7,752 nt of DNA, taken from Candidatus Uhrbacteria bacterium (GTDB lineage: Bacteria; Patescibacteriota; Patescibacteriia; SG8-24). The position numbers and the translations under genes are program-made. The stretch is from NCBI GenBank assembly GCA_016205965.1, contig JACQSM010000015.1, forward strand, positions 1 through 7,752. Reading direction: 5' to 3'. Under the pieces are notes generated by a model, which had not been told where the DNA came from, ran no database searches, and was given only the letters and a program-made list of their open reading frames with translations. Positions 1 to 4,443 of this stretch are shown here, one piece after another; the first letter of the stretch is position 1, and the number at the start of each line of letters is the position of its first letter.

Positions 1-854
1 ACATAGCCCCGCTCCCGCATCCACTCAATAAGATGGAAATACTGATTTTCCTGAAGGATTGGTTTTACAGTTTGCGTTATGCCGGTTTCCATTTTTACAA
101 TATCGAGATGCGTTTTATCCAAAACACCCTTACCAACCAAGTCATAGCAAATCCGCAGTGCATCAACTGATGTAAGGTTTAGCCCACCCTTCTTGATCGC
201 ATCATCAGCAACATCATCTGTCGAAACGGTCGCTAAGTCAGCTATGGCATCGAGGCCATTTAGGTTTTTGTTATAAAACTCAATTTCCTGTCCTCGATAG
301 GTAAACCAAGTATTCCCCTGCTCCGTAAGCGACCCACGCGGTAGATAAACGCCCTCGCGCGTTACGCGTTTCTTGGAAACCCAACCGCATACAAAAAGGC
401 ACCACTTTCTTTGCCGCAGTGTTCCCGGCAAACTTCCATCCCCCGCGACAGTCAAATGCGTCAAAAGATATATATCCGTATTAAGTGCCTGATCGTAAAC
501 CTGACGAGCGAAAAAATTATGTTTCGCCTCTCGTGATATGCCATCGGAACTACCATATTGCTCCTGAAATGGCAGGACGCCTCCGCGACATTTAACGTCC
601 ACTTTTACGCCGGTGGGTAATTGAAAATCGTAAGCGATGGGATGTTCAGCAGGATTAATCAATGGCAGCCCGAGATTCTTCCGTACAATGATTTCCGCAA
701 GTGCTCCATAACCTTGTTGTTGTGTGGAACCCCTTTCCGCACCGCTAACATTTAAATTAGCGGCCACATATCTTGCTGCTTGATCGCGTAATGCAAAGCC
801 ATCTGCCCCGGCAAGTTCAATTGGGATTGGTTTGGGGTGGCGATAAATATACAT
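1..854 (-). CDS. Predicted PD-(D/E)XK nuclease-like protein, C-terminus outside window
   Basis: Partial: 284 codons are visible and the frame is still open at the left edge. The fold call rests on a restriction-endonuclease-like arrangement: a helix with GALAE (Glu54), then YDF (Asp76), then a strand with VDVKCR (Asp86, Lys88), matching E...D-x9-DxK. CGW (156-158) in a strand followed by a Gly-rich stretch is usual in phage and restriction-type members. After about residue 208 comes an acidic, helical segment I do not recognise. The stretch is much less GC-rich than its neighbours, suggesting acquisition. The ATG at 854 has no Shine-Dalgarno and no clear promoter. The frame stays open upstream, with GTG codons at 893 and 908, so the start is uncertain. 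It could be a restriction enzyme, a phage nuclease or another DNA-cleaving defence protein; no methylase is visible. The family call is moderately sure, the role is not known. Confidence 0.7.
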   Translation of the reverse strand, partial: MYIYRHPKPIPIELAGADGFALRDQAARYVAANLNVSGAERGSTQQQGYGALAEIIVRKNLGLPLINPAEHPIAYDFQLPTGVKVDVKCRGGVLPFQEQYGSSDGISREAKHNFFARQVYDQALNTDIYLLTHLTVAGDGSLPGTLRQRKWCLFVCGWVSKKRVTREGVYLPRGSLTEQGNTWFTYRGQEIEFYNKNLNGLDAIADLATVSTDDVADDAIKKGGLNLTSVDALRICYDLVGKGVLDKTHLDIVKMETGITQTVKPILQENQYFHLIEWMRERGY

Positions 855-912
855 GATCGAAATGATACCATGCCCCCATAATTCAGGCGACACCCTGTAA
901 CTGTACACACTC

Positions 913-941
913 TTGACTTTCCACCCATCCTCGCCTATCCT
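913..941 (+). promoter_or_regulatory. Sigma70-type promoter of the membrane protein gene
   Basis: TTGACT (913-918), a spacer of exactly 17 bases, then TATCCT (936-941). Transcription would begin near 948, giving a leader of about 29 nt ahead of the ATG at 977. The same TATCCT -10 recurs in the promoter proposed for the gene at 3201-3497. Confidence 0.75.
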
Positions 942-964
942 ATTCGCGGTCTTTGACCACGCAC

Positions 965-970
965 AAGGAG
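965..970 (+). promoter_or_regulatory. Shine-Dalgarno site fixing the start at 977
   Basis: AAGGAG lies 6 bases before ATG 977. The frame also opens at a TTG at 953, but that codon lies at the proposed transcript start with no Shine-Dalgarno, so 977 is preferred. Confidence 0.85.
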
Positions 971-976
971 CGTAAA

Positions 977-1801
977 ATGAGCGACGACATGTGGGTCCGT
1001 TTGACCAAGTCCCTGCAGCGCCTTGAGATCTTCTGCGGCACTGCCGGCATGTTGATTCCCGGCTGGAACATCCTCTGGTGGCTGATCGGCGTCACCCTCG
1101 CCACCCCCGTAGCCCTCTTCCGGCTGTTCCGCGGCCAGCCCGACGAAGCCGTGTCCGCACTGGAAGGCATCTTCTTCCTGCCCGGAACGGCTCTCGTCTA
1201 CATCGCCGTCCTCCCCTTCGCCTACTTCGCCTACCCGCGGGCCCAGGCGGTCCTCGACCGGCAGAAGAAGGAGAAGGCGGAGCGCCTGGCCGAGCGGCTG
1301 AAGCAGATCGAGGCCGCCACTGCCTACGTGTCCGCGAGTCTGGCCGCGGTCGGCATCAATTCGGGATGGCATCGCGCCGCCGGGGTCATGGTGCATTGCC
1401 GTCTGCACCCGGACCAAATTCCGGCCTACCGGAAGGCCTATGCCGAAGCGATCCGACGTTTCACGACGCTGAAACCGGCGGACATCTGCGCCCTGGCCGA
1501 ACCGCTCGAACCGTTCGACAAGGCCTGGGCCGACGCCAACGGTTTCAAGGACTATTCCCGCGAAGTCTTCATCAAGTGCGGCGGTTGCGGCGGCCAGATC
1601 TCCCTCGGCTTCGCCTTCGGCGACGACTACGAGAAGCTGATCCGCGAAAGCGGCTGGCCGCTCCGGGCGCTGCTCATGGGCATGCACTTTCCCCTGGATC
1701 CGAACGGACCCAATCCTTCTTGCACCAAGTGCAACGAAGATGAGTCGGCCCAGAATGAGGATCGGGAACCGGACGGCAACGGCTCCGAACAAGACAACTG
1801 A
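977..1801 (+). CDS. Membrane protein with coiled coil and two CxxC pairs, function unknown
   Basis: 274 residues, family not recognised. Two hydrophobic segments at about 17-48 and 63-86 (the latter followed by FAYP) should anchor it in the membrane. A charged heptad-like helix follows at about 90-115 (rich in Lys, Glu, Arg and Leu), then a soluble domain with no motif I can name. Cys201/Cys204 (in KCGGCGG) and Cys249/Cys252 (in SCTKC) form two CxxC pairs 44 residues apart, suggesting a zinc ribbon or a redox site. The last 20 residues are acidic and probably disordered. It has its own promoter (913-941), a strong Shine-Dalgarno and its own terminator (1809-1835), so it is likely a single-gene unit. 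Codon use matches the GC-rich surroundings. That it is a real gene is nearly certain; metal binding is inference. Confidence 0.85.
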   Translation: MSDDMWVRLTKSLQRLEIFCGTAGMLIPGWNILWWLIGVTLATPVALFRLFRGQPDEAVSALEGIFFLPGTALVYIAVLPFAYFAYPRAQAVLDRQKKEKAERLAERLKQIEAATAYVSASLAAVGINSGWHRAAGVMVHCRLHPDQIPAYRKAYAEAIRRFTTLKPADICALAEPLEPFDKAWADANGFKDYSREVFIKCGGCGGQISLGFAFGDDYEKLIRESGWPLRALLMGMHFPLDPNGPNPSCTKCNEDESAQNEDREPDGNGSEQDN

Positions 1802-1808
1802 TTTTTCG

Positions 1809-1835
1809 GAAGCGCCCCCACGCGCTTCTTTTTTT
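1809..1835 (+). terminator. Intrinsic terminator of the membrane protein gene
   Basis: GAAGCGC (1809-1815) and GCGCTTC (1822-1828) form a perfect 7-bp stem around a 6-base loop, followed by seven T (1829-1835). It begins 7 bases after the stop codon. The last stem bases, the T-tract and the next 7 bases recur exactly at the next gene's terminator. Confidence 0.9.
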
Positions 1836-1850
1836 GTCGCGGCCCCGCCG

Positions 1851-1879
1851 TTGACCCAAGGCCCCTCTCATGCTACGGT
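1851..1879 (+). promoter_or_regulatory. Sigma70-type promoter with extended -10, lipoprotein gene
   Basis: TTGACC (1851-1856), 17-base spacer, TACGGT (1874-1879), with TGC directly before the -10 as an extended -10 element. An upstream in-frame ATG at 1870 falls inside the spacer and cannot be translated from this promoter. Confidence 0.65.
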
Positions 1880-1895
1880 CGAGCGGGCCTAAAAC

Positions 1896-1902
1896 AAGGA
1901 GG
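1896..1902 (+). promoter_or_regulatory. Shine-Dalgarno site fixing the start at 1909
   Basis: AAGGAGG, a perfect match, ends 6 bases before ATG 1909. The signal peptide also begins cleanly at that codon. Confidence 0.9.
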
Positions 1903-1908
1903 ATCCCG

Positions 1909-3147
1909 ATGCGAAATTCCGTCCGTTTCATCAGCATGCTTGCCCTGTCCGGTTGCAGCGTGTTCGTTCCGGGACAGCCCCAAGACGACGGTTCGACCAA
2001 CACCGACAACGGCGAGCCGGAGATGGTGCCCGTCCCCAACCTGACGCTCACCGAAGCGGAGATGGAAGACATCACGGTCCGTCCGGGCGACGAGTCCCTC
2101 GTGGCCTACGTCATGACCTTCAGCGCCGATGAAGACGTCACCTTTTCCGGCCTCGGCCCGTTCGTCAACCGCGCCGACGGCAAGAACATGCGGGCCGGCG
2201 ACGTCACCCTGGCCGGCCGCCTGACGTTGAGCGATGACGCCAATGTCTACGTCGACCTGGACGCGGCCTCGATCGAGCCGTACGGCAATGCCGAAACGTG
2301 CGAGGTCCGCGACGGCGTCGTGATGCGCGGTCCGTGCTACTTCAGCCGCGGCAGCGAATACTTGCGGATGCTGGATCCGCCGATCCTCATCGCCAAGGGC
2401 TCGACGGTCACCCTGAAGTTCACCGTCAGCATCCACTGGCGCGCCGGCAACAGCGACGGCTACCGCGTCTTCGTCAAGATCCTCACCTATGAGCGGCCCG
2501 GTGAAGACGCCGGCTACCAATCCATCCTGTTCGGTTACGGCGGCCCCAAAATCCTGGTCCAGGACACGTCCTCGTTCTGCGATCTGCGCGATTTCGGCAT
2601 CTACGGTTCGCAAGGATGCTGCGACTCCCAGGGCTTCCGCCCGGCCGCCGACATCGCCGGCTCGCTCGTGACCGTGCCCTTCATGAAGACGGTCTTCCTG
2701 GGCCTCGGGAACGACGCACTGGCCCGGTTCCCATCGTCGCGCGAGATGGCTTCGTGGTACGGCCGGCTCGACGACAACGGCGCGGCCGACCTCGACGACC
2801 ATTCGGTCTGCAACCTGGTGCGGGCGGCATCGTTCGACGACCTCCTCGGCCTCGATGCCACGGCCACCGTCGGTCTCAAGCCCGGCGAACACCTGGTCGC
2901 CATCTGGGGCCAGGATGCGCTCTACGTCATCGACCGGTTCAAGACGCTGCGCCCGGTCTCGCTCGAGATCGCCGCGGCCATCTACGGCCCGTCGCTCGGC
3001 GAACGCATCGTCTTCATGACCGCCGACGATCTCGGTACGCCCGGCCAGCCCGGCAGCTACCGCCTCGGCGCCCCGATCGTGACGCCGGGCGACTTCGACC
3101 CGGCGGCCGTGAGCAGCGCCGCCCTGCTGGAAGAAGAGATCAACTGA
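1909..3147 (+). CDS. Secreted lipoprotein with Patescibacteria-type C-terminal domain
   Basis: 412 residues. The N-terminus is a lipoprotein signal peptide: MRNSVR, a hydrophobic stretch, and lipobox LSGC with Cys16 as the lipidated residue. A low-complexity polar linker (about 22-45) would lift the protein off the membrane. Residues about 45-218 look like a beta-sandwich: alternating hydrophobic strands such as STVTLKFTVSIHW (165-177). Cys131/Cys143 could form a disulfide. A Cys-rich turn follows (Cys224, Cys237, Cys238). From about 250 to 385 it resembles, from memory, a domain repeated in Patescibacteria surface proteins: a hydrophobic strand, then ARFPSS and WYG, LKPGEHLVAI, ALYVID, and AAIYG near the end. 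It has its own promoter and terminator. The export signal is clear, the domain match is recollection not search, and the function is unknown (perhaps cell-surface contact with a host). Confidence 0.85.
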   Translation: MRNSVRFISMLALSGCSVFVPGQPQDDGSTNTDNGEPEMVPVPNLTLTEAEMEDITVRPGDESLVAYVMTFSADEDVTFSGLGPFVNRADGKNMRAGDVTLAGRLTLSDDANVYVDLDAASIEPYGNAETCEVRDGVVMRGPCYFSRGSEYLRMLDPPILIAKGSTVTLKFTVSIHWRAGNSDGYRVFVKILTYERPGEDAGYQSILFGYGGPKILVQDTSSFCDLRDFGIYGSQGCCDSQGFRPAADIAGSLVTVPFMKTVFLGLGNDALARFPSSREMASWYGRLDDNGAADLDDHSVCNLVRAASFDDLLGLDATATVGLKPGEHLVAIWGQDALYVIDRFKTLRPVSLEIAAAIYGPSLGERIVFMTADDLGTPGQPGSYRLGAPIVTPGDFDPAAVSSAALLEEEIN

Positions 3148-3156
3148 AATGACAAC

Positions 3157-3181
3157 GACACCCCTGCGGGTGTCTTTTTTT
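3157..3181 (+). terminator. Intrinsic terminator of the lipoprotein gene
   Basis: GACACCC (3157-3163), loop CTGC, GGGTGTC (3168-3174), then seven T (3175-3181), starting 9 bases after the stop. On the other strand the stem is followed by a poor T-run, so it is probably weak for the convergent gene at 3201-3497. Confidence 0.9.
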
Positions 3182-3200
3182 GTCGCGGACGCGGCCGCCG

Positions 3201-3497
3201 CTATTCCCTCTTTTTCCTGACCTTTTTATTCCGCTCCTGCATGACCCAGATGACCAATTCCTTGACCGCCTGCGCGATCAGCGTCAGCGATGCCGCCGAA
3301 TGCTCGAACTTTTCGTAAACCGCATGCGTCAGATGGTCGACGGTCTCGACCGCCTTCCGGCCCTGGCGCAGCAAGGTCTCGACATCCCGGCTGATGGCGA
3401 TCAGGTAATACAAGAACCATGACAGGAACACCGTCAGCCAAAGGGCGCAAAAGGCGAGAACGACGAACAAAAGATCTTCGCTGGTAGTGAGGAGCAT
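3201..3497 (-). CDS. Small membrane-anchored helical protein, DUF948-like
   Basis: 98 residues. One strong membrane helix at about 8-35 (FVVLAFCALWLTVFLSWFLY core), then a long amphipathic helix (about 36-88) with regular hydrophobic spacing, and a basic tail (KKVRKKRE). One N-terminal membrane span plus a cytosolic coiled helix is the DUF948-type layout, and small proteins of this kind are common in Patescibacteria; no enzymatic motif is present. The chosen ATG at 3497 has GAGGT at 3505-3509, 7 bases ahead. The longer frame from a GTG at 3590 starts upstream of the proposed promoter (3515-3544) and encodes nothing membrane-like, so it was not used. Convergent with the lipoprotein gene, 53 bases between stops. 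Likely a monocistronic envelope-associated gene; role unknown. Confidence 0.75.
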   Translation of the reverse strand: MLLTTSEDLLFVVLAFCALWLTVFLSWFLYYLIAISRDVETLLRQGRKAVETVDHLTHAVYEKFEHSAASLTLIAQAVKELVIWVMQERNKKVRKKRE

Positions 3498-3504
3498 AGT
3501 GTTT

Positions 3505-3509
3505 ACCTC
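3505..3509 (-). promoter_or_regulatory. Shine-Dalgarno site fixing the start at 3497
   Basis: GAGGT on the minus strand, 7 bases before ATG 3497. It supports the 98-residue form over the longer open frame. Confidence 0.6.
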
Positions 3510-3514
3510 GTATA

Positions 3515-3544
3515 AGGATACCACACCATCATTCGGCACCGCAA
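3515..3544 (-). promoter_or_regulatory. Likely sigma70-type promoter of the small membrane protein gene
   Basis: On the minus strand: TTGCGG (3539-3544), 18-base spacer, TATCCT (3515-3520). The -10 is identical to that of the promoter at 913-941, but the -35 is weak. It would leave a leader of only about 10 nt. Confidence 0.45.
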
Positions 3545-3633
3545 TTTTCTGTTGCAAATGCTGAATTCGGCCGCAGGCAACCGTGATCACCTGCAGATTC
3601 GCCTACTACCGATGACATGCTATCAAAATTAAA

Positions 3634-3662
3634 AGCTCCCGCGCAAAGTTCACGCGGGAGCT
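3634..3662 (-). terminator. Intrinsic terminator of the 147-residue protein gene
   Basis: A perfect 10-bp stem, AGCTCCCGCG (3634-3643) and CGCGGGAGCT (3653-3662), with a 9-base loop. On the minus strand it is followed by TTTTAATTTTG, the U-rich tail of a terminator. On the plus strand the 3' side is A-rich, so it acts for minus-strand transcripts. It lies about 60 bases past the stop at 3724. Confidence 0.8.
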
Positions 3663-3668
3663 AGAGAA

Positions 3669-3723
3669 ATGGCCAAGGACAAAGTTCAAAGGGTCAAAGT
3701 GCCCAAGGAACAACGGTCCAAGG
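3669..3723. repeat. Short imperfect repeats between stop codon and terminator
   Basis: On the minus strand CCTTGG occurs three times and CTTTG three times in about 50 bases, spaced at roughly 7-8 bases (for example CTTTGACC, CTTTGAAC, CTTTGTCC). It is the 3' untranslated part of the gene at 3724-4167. The plus frame here reads Lys/Val/Arg-rich but lacks coding support. Its meaning is unknown. Confidence 0.4.
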
Positions 3724-4167
3724 TCAGCTTGCTGGCAACGCCGCCGGGCTGCTCTCGTTCCAACCGCTGCCGAGCCAGCGGTCGCTCGAGACCCACCCGT
3801 CGCCGAACCAGCAGAGGCAGCGGACGCACAGAGTGCCGAACCGGTCGCGATAGATGGTGCCCCAGAAGAACACCGCCCTGCCCTTCCACGCGTCGGGGAT
3901 CAACTCCTGATGAGCAAGCAGGTAGTCCAGCACGTTGGCGTTGAGCACCGGCAAGTTGACCAACTCCTCGCGGAGCTTGTGACCTTTCAGCCAGCCGCCG
4001 TTCTTCTGGCCTTCGGCCAGGAACAGCGCGATCTTTCCCGGCGTCAGGATGAGCTTTCCGCCCTTGCGGTGCTCGGTTCCCTTGCCGGTGCTGAACAGGC
4101 CCGCGGGACAGAACGGGTCTGCGTCCAGGTCAACCGCATCCTTCCCAAACTCAGACGCGCTGCTCAT
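3724..4167 (-). CDS. Patescibacteria-type conserved hypothetical protein (LNANVLDYLL / FFWGTIYRD family)
   Basis: 147 residues. Recognisable signature blocks: LNANVLDYLL (75-84), IPDAWKG (90-96), FFWGTIYRD (100-108), VRCLCW (115-120) and a C-terminal PAALPAS (141-147). From memory this pattern marks small proteins that recur, often in several copies, in Patescibacteria genomes; no function is known to me. It is rich in Trp and aromatic residues after residue 95, with no signal peptide or membrane span. Cys20, Cys114, Cys117 and Cys119 are present but form no standard metal site. Start ATG 4167 is supported by AAAGGT at 4176-4181, 8 bases ahead. The longer frame to 4248 begins inside the leader hairpin. 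It has the strongest promoter in the window, a structured leader of about 140 nt and its own terminator, so expression is probably high or post-transcriptionally controlled. Confidence 0.85.
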   Translation of the reverse strand: MSSASEFGKDAVDLDADPFCPAGLFSTGKGTEHRKGGKLILTPGKIALFLAEGQKNGGWLKGHKLREELVNLPVLNANVLDYLLAHQELIPDAWKGRAVFFWGTIYRDRFGTLCVRCLCWFGDGWVSSDRWLGSGWNESSPAALPAS

Positions 4168-4175
4168 GGCAACAC

Positions 4176-4181
4176 ACCTTT
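4176..4181 (-). promoter_or_regulatory. Shine-Dalgarno site fixing the start at 4167
   Basis: AAAGGT (continuing GTG) on the minus strand, 8 bases before ATG 4167 and 7 bases after the leader hairpin at 4189-4214, leaving it single-stranded and accessible in the folded leader. Confidence 0.7.
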
Positions 4182-4188
4182 CTTTTAG

Positions 4189-4214
4189 GGCACACCCTCG
4201 TGAGAGGACACGCC
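4189..4214 (-). promoter_or_regulatory. Leader hairpin with G-U pairs, next to the ribosome site
   Basis: As minus-strand RNA, GGCGUGUCCUC pairs with GAGGGUGUGCC over 11 consecutive positions around the loop UCAC. Four adjacent pairs are G-U or U-G wobbles. On the opposite strand these would be A-C mismatches, so the fold is specific to the coding-strand transcript. It ends 7 bases upstream of the Shine-Dalgarno site. Confidence 0.65.
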
Positions 4215-4239
4215 AGGTTCGCCAGAGGGCCGCCGGAAT

Positions 4240-4295
4240 GGCAGTCATAGCCCAAAAGCGCCGATTTTTTACGGAGCCTTAGGGCTATGACTGCC
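4240..4295 (-). promoter_or_regulatory. 56-nt leader hairpin upstream of the 147-residue protein gene
   Basis: Perfect 14-bp arms, GGCAGTCATAGCCC and GGGCTATGACTGCC, enclose 28 bases that continue the stem on the minus-strand RNA: a U-U mismatch, 5 pairs (AAGGC with GCUUU), a U-C mismatch, 3 pairs (CCG with CGG), and the A-rich loop UAAAAAAU. There is no T-tract on the 3' side, so it is not a simple terminator. It could protect the 5' end, be an RNase III site, or be a regulatory leader or small RNA. Confidence 0.75.
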
Positions 4296-4305
4296 TTATT
4301 TAAGG
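4294..4305. promoter_or_regulatory. Palindrome at the transcript start, possible operator
   Basis: CCTTA and TAAGG flank two central bases, sitting at the expected start of transcription (near 4307) and touching the 56-nt hairpin. It could be an operator or just a small 5'-end stem. Confidence 0.35.
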
Positions 4306-4313
4306 AACGCATA

Positions 4314-4342
4314 AATATAGCACGAAAATGCTGTTTTGTCAA
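4314..4342 (-). promoter_or_regulatory. Near-consensus sigma70 promoter with extended -10
   Basis: On the minus strand: TTGACA (4337-4342, perfect -35), 17-base spacer, TATATT (4314-4319), with TGC before the -10. It is the strongest promoter in the window and drives the gene at 3724-4167 with a leader of about 140 nt. Confidence 0.85.
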
Positions 4343-4353
4343 GATTTAGCTTA

Positions 4354-4420
4354 AAAAAAGTCAGGAGGGCGCCCTTTAGGGCGTCCTACCGATAGGGCGG
4401 GCTAAAGGGCGCCCTCCTGA
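4354..4420 (-). terminator. Large hairpin terminator of pheT
   Basis: Two 19-base arms, TCAGGAGGGCGCCCTTTAG (4361-4379) and its exact complement (4402-4420), enclose 22 bases that can form an inner stem (CGTCCTA with TAGGGCG, one G-T pair, loop CCGA). On the minus strand the hairpin is followed by CTTTTTTTAAG, a T7 tract. It begins 23 bases after the pheT stop. The plus-strand side (TTATTTTAAG) is a weaker tail. It is unusually long for a terminator and may be a dispersed palindromic repeat used as one. Confidence 0.85.
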
Positions 4421-4443
4421 TTATTTTAAGAGAATATGACGCG

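Noticed and set aside
935..1792. Long minus-strand open frame opposite the membrane protein gene
   Set aside because: GC-rich shadow frame rich in Gly, Arg and Glu, with no Shine-Dalgarno. The plus strand has promoter, Shine-Dalgarno, membrane segments and terminator.
1870..1908. Upstream ATG of the lipoprotein frame
   Set aside because: It lies between the -35 and -10 of the proposed promoter and lacks a Shine-Dalgarno; the signal peptide starts cleanly at 1909.
1873..2892. 339-residue minus-strand frame opposite the lipoprotein gene
   Set aside because: Antisense shadow of a gene with a lipobox, perfect Shine-Dalgarno and terminator; the composition is low-complexity Val/Ala/Asp/Arg.
3541..3600. 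Small inverted repeats (GCAA/TTGC and GCAGG/CCTGC) upstream of the small membrane protein gene
   Set aside because: Arms of only 4-5 bases are expected by chance; no T-tract or larger structure.
3669..3944. Plus-strand frame starting MAKDKVQRVKVPKEQ
   Set aside because: The Lys/Val/Arg pattern comes from the microrepeats; the rest is an Arg/Ser/Pro-rich shadow of the minus-strand gene.
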